Notes: generated from the letters alone by a model not told the origin. Positions 11,892 through 24,803 are shown, numbered from the stretch's first letter. The stretch is 64,000 nucleotides of DNA from Agapanthus africanus (GCA_030015575.1 JASDDO010000016.1:109077241-109141240), one strand, 5' to 3'. Program-made: numbers and translations.

Positions 11892-13834
11892 TTAGTAGGA
11901 ACTCGGTTCAAAAGGTATGCAGTTGATTCTAGCGCATACCCCCAGAATGATCGCGGTAACTCAGCGTTACTCATCATGGACCGTACCATATCCAATAGGG
12001 TTCGGTTCCGTCTCTCCGATACACCGTTATGTTGCGGAGTGTATGGAGGAGTAAGCTGAGAGAGAATTCCGTTCTCTTTTAAATAGTCCAGGAACTCGGC
12101 ACTTAAGTATTCTCCACCTCGATCCGATCTTAGAATCTTAATACTTTTGCCGGTTTGTTTTTCTACTTCATTCTTATATTCCTGGAACCTTCCAAAGGCT
12201 TCGGACTTATGTTTCATTAAGAAGACATAACCGTACCTTGAAAAGTCATCCGTAAAAGTAATGAAGTAAGAATAACCGCTTCGCGCATGTGTAGACATTG
12301 GACCGCACACGTCGCTGTGTACGAGTCCCAAGAGCTCGCTCGCTCTTACTCCGTGTCCAGTAAACGGAGTCTTTGTTATCTTTCCTTTGAGACAGGATTG
12401 ACAAGTGGCATACGATTGATATTCGAACGGATTCAAATATCCTTCTGTATGTAACTTCGTCAACCTTCTCTCATTGATGTGACCCAGTCTACAATGCCAT
12501 AAGAAAGTCTGATTTATTTCCGGTGACTTTCTTTTGTGTGTATTCTGGACATTGAAAATCTGTGGTTGGTTTAATACGTATATACCATTGCTCAATGTAC
12601 CTGACCCAATCAAAACTTGATTAAGGTGAATGTTTACAACATTACTTACAAACGCAAATTCATAACCTTCTTTAGAAACTAAAGATACAGAAATGATATT
12701 ACAAGTTGCGTTGGGTACAAAAAAGCAATTAAGCAAAACCAAAATATGTCCATCTGACATTCCCAGGTGATAGTCCCCCACGGCTTTAGCATCCATGCTA
12801 GCTCCGTTCGCAACTCTGAGGGTCATGTCACCTGCCTTCAAAACCCTACGGTTTCTCAACGCCTGCAAAGAATTACAGATACGAGATCCTGATCCGGTAT
12901 CCAATACCCAGGAAGTAGAGTTTATTGAAAGACAGTTTTCAATAACATACACACCTGAAGCTAAAGCTGCAACCTGCTTCAATTCCTGTGTTCTGGCCTT
13001 CCAGGCCCTGCAATCATTATTCCAGTGTCCTTTCTTATGACAATAGAAGCATTCTTCCTTATCCACAAGCTTCCCCGCTATCTTTGTTGCTTTAGCTTTT
13101 CCCTTCGTATCCACTTTACTAACACCGCCCCTTGGTTTGGCGGGGGCTTTCTTCTTCTTTCCCTTGGCTTTTGCCTTGGACCTAGAAGAAGATGATCCTC
13201 CTACAAACAAAGTGGATGTTTCCCTACCTTTCTGTAGGGTGCCCTCTGCGCTCCTCAGCATGTTGAGGAGCTCTGAAAGTTCAACCTCCTTTTCTTGTAG
13301 GCTGAAGTTCAGTATAAACTGGGCGTAAGTGGAAGGAAGGGACTGGAGAACTAAGTCTGTATAGAGCTCACTCTCCAATGTGGTCCCTAGGTCCGCGAGC
13401 TCCTCAATGTAGCCGATCATCTTAAGCACGTGTTCTGCTACTGATGATCCGACGGCCATCCTTGCCGAAAATAACTTTTTCGACGCTTCGTATCTTGCGA
13501 TACGAGATTGCTCTCCATACAGTTCTTTTGTATGGAGAAATATGGATTCAAGGTCCATATTCTCGTGCCTCCTCTGATGTTCGTTGTCCATCGAGGCAAG
13601 CACGAGGCACTTGGCCTTCGCGCTGTCAATCTCCCAAGTCTTGCGGATTTCCTTATCCGCGACGCTGGAAGTGGGACCAGGGACAGGGGGAGCTTTGGTG
13701 GTAAGAAAATACCCCAGCTTGTCGTAAGTGATTGCCATTTTGACATTCCTGAGCCAATCTTTGTAGTTTGGCCCTGTCAGTATATTTTTATCTAGAAGTA
13801 ACTTAAGTCCAGTCATTTCGATTGGTCGCTGCAA
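11892..13834 (-). CDS. Element B gag-protease-integrase (5' part of polyprotein)
   Basis: The reading frame is open from 13834. The more likely start is the second ATG at 13816, giving MTGLKLLLDKNILTGPNY, the usual copia Gag opening. Domains in order: Gag capsid (DWLRNVKMAITYDKL ... SLPSTYAQFILNF); a basic stretch; the zinc knuckle CFYCHKKGHWNNDC; protease WVLDTGSGSRIC; integrase zinc finger (WHCRLGHIN ... CQSCLKG); integrase core with D, D, E (HSDVCGPM, RSDRGGEYLS, NGVSERRNRT). The frame ends at the C1 insertion after NRVPTKT and resumes at 9706. This is the only intact copia Gag in the window. Confidence 0.9.
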
Positions 13835-15903
13835 TTAGGAGAGAGAAGAAGAAACACTTAGCATAATGCTCTTGCAAGTTTAGAGTGGTTTTTAGTTTGT
13901 CTAAACAGGATGGCTCCCACTGTTTCTCGAATCCCTCCTTAAAACCAAAAAGGAAGAATTAGTCAGGATCAATCTCACCGTACAATACTTGCTTAACCGT
14001 TCGGCCAGGCTGGTGTCGGTACTTCGAGGGAGGTTTTCCAACGCTTTCGCGAAGTTCCTTAATTCAAGAACCTCTTTTCCCTGGGGGCGTAGCCCCGCTA
14101 ACACCTTTCTAGGCACCTACTAGGTTTATAGCATTGATCGATTAGTGAGAAATTTCCCGAGGAGTAGCATATACTCACAGTAGGATCGGGATCCAAATAT
14201 CATCGCGTGACGAAACTGAAGGAATCCTACCAGAATCATCACGCTCCAAATGGTATGCAATACTAGCAAGTTTCAGTTCTTTTGAAACTCCCAATGTGGA
14301 TTTTTGCCCCATGCTCTTATGACCTTGACTTTGGCCAAAATATCATAAGTCACATGTCAAGTTCTGCCCGTCATTATCCAGGTTAATTTGGATCCACCCG
14401 TACCCACCCTTGACTTTGACCAAAATGGCAGTACGACTGTCCCAAACCAACGCATCTATCTATGCTACACATGAATACCCAATAGCTACCAATCACTATG
14501 CCTTGACTTTGGCCAACATACATAGCTTGAATACTATTGACCATTTATGCGAAACGACGGAGGGCTACGAATGGTTTTGGCGAAACCGTGAACGTAGTGA
14601 ACTTGATTTAGTCGATGGAACGAGATAGCTTTTAAATGGAGTGGCTCAAACTCCGCATTTTAAATGTTTGTTTTGAAAAGAAACGAGTGGTTTTTCGAAA
14701 GTGTTCCAACGACTTTTACATGGTTTATTTTCTTGCATTAGTTCTTTTAATGCGCGATATTCTTGCATTAGTTCTTTTAATGCGTCCCATCATTTAATCC
14801 TACCATTGCAGAAAACAACCAAAATATGACGTACGCTTATGCCATTCGCATTCGCCACGGGGCCCCGTCATTACCCGTTAGGTTACTTAACTAACGACAG
14901 AGCGGGGGCTGGGCTAACGCGGCTGTAAAACATAAGCAACGCCTAAATAATATCATATATAGATATACAGCAATGATAAACATTTCAGATCACAGATGAA
15001 CACATTGGATATACTAGGAACCTGCAATTCGTACGAGCCTGTAACGAAAAGCAGATTACACGGTCGCGGTGAATAGCCAATACCCCACCCAAGACCCCTA
15101 CGGGTGCGGCAAACTACCCGCCAAGTACCCGAAGCGAAGCAACCTCCCTCATCCCCGTGAGTAGGCCACTCGGCACTTCGGCATACCAGGTAGTTTGTGC
15201 ACCCCTCCATGGATCTATCCTAGGAGCAAAAACAGTAAAAAGAAATTATACAATGACGGCTACAACCCCGACCCGGTTGTACGGCCATACAAATAATTAT
15301 TACATCAATTTACAAATTTACATGAATTGAAAGAAAAGAAAACTCTCGTCTCACAACCCCCGGCTATTCACCCGCGACAATCCAACATATTCATATACAC
15401 GTTCCAACATTACAGATCCCAGATTTGTATAACCCCCACTAATCGACATATAGCGTTTAGTAGACGTTCAATACAAATATCACATTACAGAAAAACCCGT
15501 AAGCTAAAGTCTTTTAGAAGTTCGATCAAAAATACGGATTTTCAGGACCCAAAAAATAAAATTTTCGTTCTGGAAAATCTGGGCAGAAAATATATATTCC
15601 AAAAATCCCAAAACAACCCCAGAATAACACTGCACCAAACTTGGACCTCGGCCGAGTCAACTCGGCCGCGGATCCGCGGCGGGAGCGTGCTCCCGCCGCG
15701 TTTCCGCGGCTCTTTGACTCGATCGTTGGACCAAATTTGGTGGGTGATCACACAAAAGCCTGAGCCGATTTTTGGTGTATTTCAAAAAAGTTTTCCAGCA
15801 CTTTTAAAATCGACAGAAAGTTCGAATTTCGGGGTTCATTTCGGGACTTTTCTTTGATCGATCTTCTAGCTACTTTGCTAACATGTTAGATAGAGTTTAA
15901 CTA
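13835..15903 (-). other. Element B structured 5' leader
   Basis: This is a noncoding leader of about 2.1 kb, homologous to that of element A. Conserved pieces are a GC-rich hairpin (15666-15710), the block at about 15085-15255, the CGTTAG/CTAACG hairpin island (14831-14940) and three CCTTGACTTTGGCCAAAA-type motifs (14323, 14408, 14501). A short B-specific tandem duplication lies at about 14732-14785. The 176-codon plus-strand ORF at 15327-15857 is antisense to this leader and looks fortuitous. Confidence 0.75.
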
Positions 15904-15916
15904 GGCTCTGATACCA
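15904..15916 (-). promoter_or_regulatory. Element B primer binding site
   Basis: Minus-sense TGGTATCAGAGCC lies one base after the 5' LTR end. It is complementary to the 3' end of initiator methionine tRNA. Confidence 0.92.
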
Positions 15917-15917
15917 C

Positions 15918-18072
15918 TGTAAGTCCATGCTACCTCTCCCGGTACTTTCGGGCATGCGGAATTTGGTAAAAAACGATTTTTATAGAGGTGGTAACATGGA
16001 CTTATAACCCGGATCTGTGTTAAACATCTAACTAACAACCTAACTACGAGTTGCTAACTACTCGGTTAGGGGGTTATACCTTGCTTGTCTTGAACTCCTT
16101 CGTCTTCAAACTCCGATGGTGGTCCGGATCGGCTTCTTCCCGTCGTCTCCGTGCCGAAGATAGATCCACCTGAAAGCTCCAACCTTTGGCTCCTTCTTCG
16201 AATTTTGAAGAAACTAGTTCACTCGGTTTGCTAAACCTTGTGAACTAGAGTGAGTAGAGAAGAGTTTGTATGGGATTTTATCTATGGTTCTTGATTCTCA
16301 ACTCATGAGACAAGAGAACCATAGAGTCAAGAGAGGGAGCAAGAGGAAGAGGGTGAGAGCAAAAACAAGAGAGCTCAAGAACAAGAGAGAGAATGGTCAA
16401 GTGAGAATGAGTCTTTCTTTTGTCTTTCACCCTATCATAATCCAAAACAATGATAACTCATCATATCAATCAAGTGTTATGTGATGGTTGAAGCAACCAT
16501 AACCATATCATTTCATGCACTCATTTTGCACAAATGAGCAAGCAAGCAAAAGTCTTTGCCATGAAATGATGGCTATGGTTATCATGATGGTCCACTAGTC
16601 AAGCCTAGTCAACCGGTCAACAAAGTCAACAAGTCAACAAAGTCAACAAGTCAACAACCATGTCACCATAATACTTAATTAATATAATTGTTAATCATAT
16701 ATCATATTCTCATTAGGGTTGAGCAAAAAGGTCAATAGTCAACGGTCAACTGTCAACAACCCTAATGAGAATCCGCTGCCTCTGTCTCCCCGTCAACTGT
16801 GCATACACACCCGCATCCGCGTTCCGAGGAACACGAATGCAAACTGGATAAATCCAATCCCAATACGTACACTAGGATTTGGCTTAAACCAAAGCCCGCT
16901 AGTGCAAACTGTCCGGACACTGTACGCGCACAAGTGCACGGATGTGACCGAACCCTGTCGCAAAACCATGCGACCTGTCGCAAAACCATGCGACCTCTAC
17001 TCTTTTGCCTAAAGGCGAAAAGCTTTCTGTGTGGGACTCTAAAGACTCGACACTACGCTGGCAGTGGGTTTAACCACAGACCGCAAGCGGCACTAGCTGT
17101 GCGTGACGGTCCCCAGGTAATGCCGACAAGAAGACCGACGAGGCAAAACCCATCTGAACTCCTACTGAGTCTGAATGTGACATTCTCCGTACAGTCCGGT
17201 CTGTTCGTCTGATATATCGCATGGCGGGCCTAGGGGGCGGTAAACGTCAGTCCCCCAATAGCGGTACAAGTCGTGCCGGAGCGAAGCCCAAAACACCCTG
17301 AGATAACACTGGAAGCCTACCAGTATATCTCGTTTGCCCTGGCCAGGGACTACTCGTGTAATGGCTCTCCTAGACACAGCGCGATGTCAACCCCCAATAC
17401 CGGGAGAGACGAATCCTGTCTAACCGTCACTGCCTCCAAGTGCTTCGGGACTGCACCCAACTACCACCTGTTTGCACGACTCCTTTGAGCCGTGGTAGGG
17501 TAGTAATCAAAGTACAGTGGGAACACACTCGAGGCGAAGTGACAGTGTCAAGTCAGCGGACTAAGCTGTACTCATGTCACCTGGGAACTGATAACTGACA
17601 ATAGGTATAATACCAACTAGTCAGTTCCCAACGAGTCCTGTCCAGTGTACTCGTAACCCAACGAGCACCCACATACTCTCTCAAGTACGACGTACTGATG
17701 GCTGTGGGACAGACCATCTCCCACACTGGGATGAGAAGCGCACACGCTAGTCTACTCCGGAGTATCGATGCCTTGTCTCGATAGTCCTGCGACCAGGGAC
17801 CTGCATAAGGATGTGCTTATAGATTACCCAGCCCCACTAGTGTGACTGCCATCACAACACTGGTAATCAAGCAAAGATCCTAAGAGCTCCACTAATGTGT
17901 ATAGGCGATATACTAAAATAAACACATGTACACATTGAAGTAGAAACAAACCAAGTAGCATACTACTATTTTGAGCAAGATTGTATATACAAGGTGAATA
18001 TCCCAAGCTTCCATTAAGTAATATACAAACTAGTATGATATAGTAATGGCCTCTAGGGCATATACACTAACA
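15918..18072 (-). repeat. Element B 5' LTR
   Basis: This is a 2155-bp LTR matching 5512-7669 almost exactly (scattered single-base changes and a few short indels in the stretches compared). The GTCAA clusters are at about 16595-16656 and 16729-16757. Reading frames inside the LTR are not genes. Confidence 0.95.
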
Positions 18073-18077
18073 GTACA

Positions 18078-20765
18078 TAGCATCGCATACATGATAGAGC
18101 CTACTGCCGAAGCATAGGGTATCCCTCGCATGCGAGCTCTCTCCAAATCAGTCTTGGGAGACATCTCTTTGGAGAGAGTGAGTCCAGAGATCGTGGGTAA
18201 GTTCCCACGCTTGGATTCCTCCATACTAAACCTCTTTAGTATGGTGTCAATGTACCTGGATTGGGACAATCCTAGTATCCGTTTAGATCTATCTCTATAG
18301 ATCCTAATTCCCAATATGCAGGAGGCATCACCTAGATCTTTCATTGAGAATCTTTGTGATAAGAAGAGCTTGACTGATTGTAGCATAGGAACATCATTTC
18401 CTATCAAGAGTATGTCATCCACGTACAATACGAGGAATACAACCTTGCTTTCTGCAACCTTCTTATATATACAAGGCTCATCTATATTTTTGATGAAGTC
18501 AAACTCTTTGACTACAGCATCAAAGCAGATGTTCCAACTCCGCGATGCCTGCTTTAAACCATAAATGGATTTAAGCAGCTTGCACACCTTTCCGCTGCTC
18601 CCACTATCTACGAAGCCCTCTGGCTGAGTCATGTACACGCATTCTTCTAAATCACCATTTAGAAAGGCGGTCTTAACATCCATTTGCCAGATTTAGTAGT
18701 CATGGTATGCAGCAATGGCAAGTAAGATCCGGATGGATTTAAGCATAGCTACTGGAGAAAAGGTTTCGTCATAATCCATGCCTGGTCTTTGACGAAAACC
18801 CTTTGCAACAAGTCTAGCTTTGAAAGTCTCAACTTTTCCATCAACACCAAATTTCCTTTTAAAAATCCACTTGCTCCCAATGGGTTTTATCCCTTCAGGA
18901 GCATTTTCCAAAGTCCATACTTTGTTGGTGTACATGGATTCCATCTTAGATCGCATTGCATCCAGCCATTTCACAGAGTCACCACTCCTGATGGCCTGCT
19001 CGAAACTAGTGGGGTCATCATCTTCCATGATGCAATCCTCACTTCCACCATCAATGAGAAAACCGTAGTACCTCTCAGGTGGATGAGAAACCCTTCTAGA
19101 TCGGCGGAGAGGCTGGGGTTCGTTGGGTACTACTGAATCCTCTGGTTCTACCAAGTCTTCTGTTATAGTCTGTGTCGCTGGAACCTCTTCCAGTTCTACC
19201 TCCTCGCCACAAATTTCTTTTTCAAGAAATTCCTTTTCTAAAAAGGTGGCATGTCGAGAAACAAACACCTTTTGTTCCTCAGTGTGGTAGAAGATATACC
19301 CTTGTGAGTTTTTGGGATATCCTACAAACTTACATAGGACAGACCTTGCCTCGAGTTTGTCCGGATTTAGCCTTTTGACATAGGCTGGACAACCCCATAT
19401 CTTAACATACTTAAGAAATGGTCTCTTCCCTTTCCATAACTCATATGGAGTGGTAGGCGCTGATTTGGTAGGAACCATATTCAATAGGTGTATAGCTGTC
19501 TCAAGCGCATACCCCTAGAAGGAAATAGGTAACTCAGCTTCGCTCATCATAGAGCGCACCATATCTAACAGGGTGCGATTCCTCCGCTCCGATACACCGT
19601 TGTGCTGTGGTGTATAAGGAGGAGTAAGCTGAGAGAGAATCCTATTCTCTTTTAGATAATCTAGAAAATCATTGCTTAAGTATTCACCTCCTCGATCAGA
19701 TCGAAGAATCTTAATACTTTTGCCCGTTTGGTTCTCTACTTCGTGCTTATATTCTCTGAATTTCTCAAAACCTTCAGACTTGTGTTTCATCAGGAACACA
19801 TGCCCGTATCTAGATAGATCGTCAGTGAATGTAATGAAGTAGGAAGAACCATTCCTGGCGTGTGTAGACATAGGACCGCATACATCACTATGTACCAGTC
19901 CTAAGAGTTCCGTAACTCTTTCTCCGTGTCCACTAAACGGAGTATTGGTCATTTTTCCTTTGAGACATGAATGGCAAGTATCATAAGATGATAATTCGAA
20001 CGAATTCAAATATCCATTCTTATGTAACTTAGCTAGTCGTGTCACATTGATATGACCAAGTCTACAATGCCACAAGAAGGATTCGTTCATTTCTGAACTC
20101 TTCCTCTTGAGTGTGTTTTGTATATTAAGGACCGTCTTTTGATTGAGAATGAATATGCCATTATGTAACGAGCCTGATCCAATCAACTTTTGATCTAGGA
20201 ATATGTTCATAACATTATCCTTTACTACAAAATTATATCCTTCTTTACTTAATAAAGAAACTGATATAATGTTGCACATCATGTTCGGTATATAATAGCA
20301 CTCTTTCAGAATCAGTGTATTACTACTTGGTAATACAAGGTGATATTCGCCAACTGCTTTGGCTGCAATACTTGCACCATTCCCTACTTGAACGGAATGA
20401 TCACCTTTTCCCAGTTCTCTACCTTTACGTAGCCCATGTAACAATTTACATATGTGGGATCCTGATCCGGTATCTAATACCCAGGACGTAGGGTGAACTG
20501 AGAAACAGTTCTCAATAAATAACACACCTGAAGGAGATGCATCAACATGCATGTTCTTGGTTTGGGCAGTATGAGAATCCAGATATTCTTCTATTCCCTT
20601 TTCATTCTTATAACTCTTATAAGATATTACGGGTCCAACGTTCTCCTGCTCAGTATAATAAGTGGGTTCAGTCAATACATCCATATAATTATCTCGATTA
20701 TGGCCTGACATGGTCGCTTCCTTGAGAGAGAGAGAAGAAAAACACTTTAGCGTATGCTCTTGCAA
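18078..20765 (-). pseudogene. Element A protease-integrase-RT (5' and middle pol)
   Basis: The likely start is the ATG at 20711 (MSGHNRDNYMD). Its sequence context matches that just upstream of the B gag start. About 60 codons of unfamiliar sequence lead straight into the protease (WVLDTGSGSHIC). Integrase follows with H/H/C/C (WHCRLGHIN ... CHSCLKG) and D, D, E positions (HSDVCGPM, RSDRGGEYLS, NGVSERRNRT). RT shows KWIFKRK ... ARLVAKGF, the DVKTAFLNG block and YVDDILLIG (about 18410). Breaks in frame: TAG at 19515-19517 where relatives have tryptophan, and TAA at 18693-18695 where relatives have glutamate. Element B then interrupts at 18072/18073. Gag is missing altogether. Confidence 0.85.
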
Positions 20766-22779
20766 GATTAGATTGGTTATTCTCTTATCTAATCAGGATG
20801 TCTCCCACTGTTCTTATCAAATCTTCCTTCAAACCCTAAAAGGTAAGATTAGCCGGGAATAATTACACCCTAAAATTTCGTCAAATTGTCTTGTGTAAAA
20901 CTTTCCCAGGAGTAACTCTTACTCGCAGAGGGTATCGGGATCCAACTATCTCATAGGAGGTATGCAATTTCATTGCAAATTTCAACACTTGAAATTCCCG
21001 ATAATATTTTGCCCCTAACGTGCTATGACCTTGACGAATGCCAACAAACCATAGTCCGCTAGTCAAGTTCAATCCGTACATTTCTTGATTGAATTAAACC
21101 CAGCCGTACATCCCTTGACGAAAGCCAACAAAGACGCACGACTACCCTAACCCAATCTCATCATATGTTACAGATAAGCAATAGTTAGCTACCGCACACT
21201 ACGCCTTGACGAAAGCCAACAAACGCAGCACGAATACTAAGTATTACCTATCTGAAATGTCGGAGGGCTACGCAGCTTTTTAAGAAAACCATGAGCGTAA
21301 TGAACTTGATATCGTTGTAGAAACAAGTGGGAAGGAGTGGTTTAAGCTCCAGTTTTAAAAATCGAATGGTTTTGTAGTATCTTTCTAATTTTGCTAAAGA
21401 GGTCACTCCCGGTGAAGGGATCTCGGCTCTTTCCTTATTGAATAAGGTGCTGGATATGTATATACCACGATGCAAAGCAAAGTTAGATCAACTATAAAAT
21501 CAAATCGAGTTCTTTGTAACATTTTCCAGTTTCGCTAAAGGGGTCACTCCCGGTGAAGGGATCTCGGCCCTTTCCTCATCGAATGAGGTGCAGGATATTC
21601 AAGTATACCACTATACAAAACAAAAGCTAGAGTTACCCTTTTACAAAAAGTTTGATTCTACAACATTTTTAGGTTTCTTTCTCTTAACATTAATCACATT
21701 AATGTGGTCCCATCATTTACGTTTCCTAAACATCACAGAAAAGAAACGCAAATAGAACGTACGCTTATGCCATCCGCATTTGCCACTGGGCCCCGTCATG
21801 CACCGTTAGGTTACTTAACTAACGGCAGAGCGGGGGCTGGACTAGCGCGGGTGCAAAACATAAGCAACGTTTATTATATATATCTCATATATAAATATAA
21901 CCATTTCAGATCACAGATGAATGCATTGGATATGCTAGGAATTCCGTATTTCATTCAAGCCCTTAATGAAAAACGGGTTCCACGGTCGTGATGAATAGCC
22001 AAAACCCCCCTAGACCCCTACGGGTGCGGCAAACTACCCGCCAAATTCCCGAAGTGTAGCAACCTTCCTCAACAATTGAGTAGGCCACTCGGCACTTGGA
22101 GAACCCGGTAGTTTGTGCACCCCACCTTGGGTCTATCCTAGGAGCAAAAACAGTAAAAAGAAATTATACAATATAACATTGCTTTTCAAAAATTACATGG
22201 AATGAAAGAAAAGGAAAAACGCTCTTCTCACACCCCCCCCCGGCCATTCATCACAACGATCCAATACATTCATATACACATACCATATCATGATATCCAT
22301 ATGTGCAACCCCCACTAATCGTCATATAGCAATTAACGGACGTTTCAAACATATATAACAAAAATGAAAACTCGATTAGCCAAGCACTTTAGAATTTCGA
22401 TCGATAATTTTTAAAACCATGCCAACACTTGACATGTCCCAGTAAAAACACCTTTGTAAAATTCTACATATCCCAGAAACCCTAATTCTTCAATATAGGA
22501 ACATAGAAGAAAAATGAGTCAACTCGGCCATAACTCGGCGGCGGATCCGCGGCCAAACCATGGGTTTGGCCGCGGTTCCGCCGCGCTTTAGCCGAGTTAG
22601 ACTTCCAAATTTTTTCTGTGTTCTTATAAAACCCTGCTTGTATTTTTAAGACATGTCAAATTTGTTTTGGAACACTTTCAAAAACTGATAGCAGCAAGGG
22701 CAGAATACGAGTTTTCGGGAGAAAAAACTGTCGATCGAGCTTCTAACTTTTTGGTTAACATCTAATTGTGGTTTAGTTC
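20766..22779 (-). other. Element A structured 5' leader
   Basis: About 2 kb of noncoding leader RNA lies between PBS and ORF. It is alignable by eye with the leader of element B. Shared parts are a GC-rich hairpin (22539-22583), a block around 22000-22170 (GACCCCTACGGGTGCGGCAA...), an island with a perfect CGTTAG/CTAACG hairpin (21757-21868), three copies of a CCTTGACGAAAGCCAACAAA-type motif (21029, 21113, 21204) and a terminal splice-donor-like/TCTCCCAC segment. A roughly 140-bp direct duplication (about 21395-21475 and 21534-21612, core GGTCACTCCCGGTGAAGGGA) is specific to A. Confidence 0.75.
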
Positions 22780-22791
22780 GCTCTGATACCA
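22780..22791 (-). promoter_or_regulatory. Element A primer binding site
   Basis: Minus-sense TGGTATCAGAGC directly follows the LTR terminus. This is the standard plant copia site complementary to the 3' end of initiator methionine tRNA. Confidence 0.92.
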
Positions 22792-24801
22792 TGTTGGTGA
22801 GTGCTGCATGCTCCCACAACTCTTGTGGCGCGGCGGAAGCGGTGAACGAAAATTTTCTTTGCGTACAACACGCACTTAACCGAAAATCTTGTCTAAACCA
22901 CAACTAGTAAATTCTAACTGGAGATCTTATCTACTATGTTAGGGATTATACCTTGATGATACGGTCCTTCGGGTCTTCTCTTGGATGCAACTCCTTTGCT
23001 CCTTTCTCCTCTTTTGGTGAACTTCTTGGCTCGTTAAGATGTTGCCGATGTTTTCGATCTCCGGCCACCGAAGACCTAGATGATCCACCCAAGAGTTTTC
23101 GTGCAAGCTAGAAACTCTTCTCAAGAGTTTAACCGAGAGACCAAATTTGCTAGAAGAGGTCACTAGGATGATGTAGAGATAAGTGTATTGGATTAACTTG
23201 AAATCCTAAGCTTTGGATTCACATCTCATGTGAGGGTTTAAGCTAGGAAGAAGAATGATAATCTTCATATTTTTCTTCTTATCATTCATATCATGATACA
23301 CTTCATGATACAATTAGAATGATTCACTCCCTAGCATTCACATCTCAAGTGAAGCTATTTATAAGAAGAATGAGGAGGAGAGTAAGTGTTTATCATAATC
23401 AAAGTGTTCAAGCATGATGAATAAAGATATAGCACTAAGAGAAATAATTTGAAGCATGCATTATATAAATTAGTATCATGCTTCAATAGTAACTCCATAA
23501 CAACAACCTCATCATGCTTGTACCTTTTAATTTCCACCTCATTTTATTTTCATAAAATGATGTCATAATTATGTCATTATGAGGTGGCACCTTCTAGAAG
23601 GTATTCTTGTAACAATTACAAAAATACCCCTCCTCCGTATACTGTATACCGTATACTGTATACACGCATCCGAATTCCGAAAAATACGAATACCATTAAT
23701 CCAATAATATAATACCGGTATCCGGCTTAAACCAAAGCCCACCGGTATTATCCTTCCGATTATTATTCCTGTAACAATTACACGAACATAATCGAAAACC
23801 TGCCGCAACACCTTACGGCTGCCGTAACAACTTACGGTCTCTACATCTTTCGCCTGAACGAGGGAACCCTCTGTATGGGACTCTAAAGACTCGTCAGTAC
23901 ACTGGCAATGGGTTTAACCACAAGCACGTCAGCGGCACTAGCTGTGCGTAACGGCTACCCAGGTACATAACGAAAAAGTGGCCGACGAGCGAACTCATCA
24001 CAACCCTTACGAGCCTGTAAGCAACACTTACCGTACAGTCCGGTCTCTTCGTCTGATACGTCGCATATGAAGTCTAGGGGTGGTAAATGTCAGACCCCAG
24101 TAACTTTATAAGTCATGTTGATTTATGGCTCATAACAGGTCGAGGAACTACTGATAACACTTATCAGTAAACCTCGAGAACCCTGGCCAGGGATTTAGGT
24201 GTTATAGCCGATCAAACATAGCGCGACATCAACTCCCTATACCGGGAGAGACGAAACCCCTCCTATCGCTCACTGTCTCCATATGATTCGGGACTGTACC
24301 CAAAATCCACCTGTTTGCACAACTCAGTAGAGCCGTGGTAGGGAGGAAATCAAAGTACAGTGGGAATCACACGAGACTCTATGACGATCTCGGGTCTACA
24401 GACTAACATGTACAAGTGTCACCAGAGAACTGCTATCTGACAATAGGTATATATACCATCTAGGAGTTCTCGGCGGGTCCTGTTCGGTGTACCCATTCTC
24501 CAATGAGCACCTGTATACAATCTTCGATGTCAAACATCAATGGTTGTGGAATCAACCATCGCCCCCTGGGTCAAGAAACGTACACACTAGTCTAATCTGG
24601 TAATACCGATGCCCTGTCTCGATATACCCTCGACTAGGAACTATTAAAGGATATGTTTGTAGACTGTCCAGGTCCCACTAGTATGATCTCATCATAATCC
24701 CGGTAGTCAAGCATAGTCCTAAGGGCTTCATCAATACATCACATGTTAAGATGAAGATAAACCAGATAGCATACTATCATTTCGAGCAAAGATCGTTTTA
24801 T

Positions 24802-24803
<2 letters not shown>

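Larger units (their letters stand above)
5512..18072 (-). mobile_element. Ty1/copia element B, complete, interrupted by solo LTR C1
   Basis: This is a minus-strand copia element inserted in element A RT/RNase H with perfect duplication GTACA (5507-5511 and 18073-18077). Its LTRs of 2158 and 2155 bp are almost identical. Order in minus sense: 5' LTR, PBS, 2.1-kb leader, gag, protease, integrase (split by C1), RT, RNase H, PPT, 3' LTR. Apart from C1, I see one nonsense codon in its coding region, so it was functional until recently. It is the youngest full element in the stack by position. Confidence 0.95.

Noticed and set aside
15327..15857. 176-codon plus ORF
   Set aside because: It is antisense to the element B leader. 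The corresponding region of element A has no such ORF.
15904..15916. tRNA-Met gene fragment suggested by TGGTATCAGAGCC
   Set aside because: Only the 3'-terminal complement is present and it abuts an LTR, so it is a primer binding site and not a tRNA gene.
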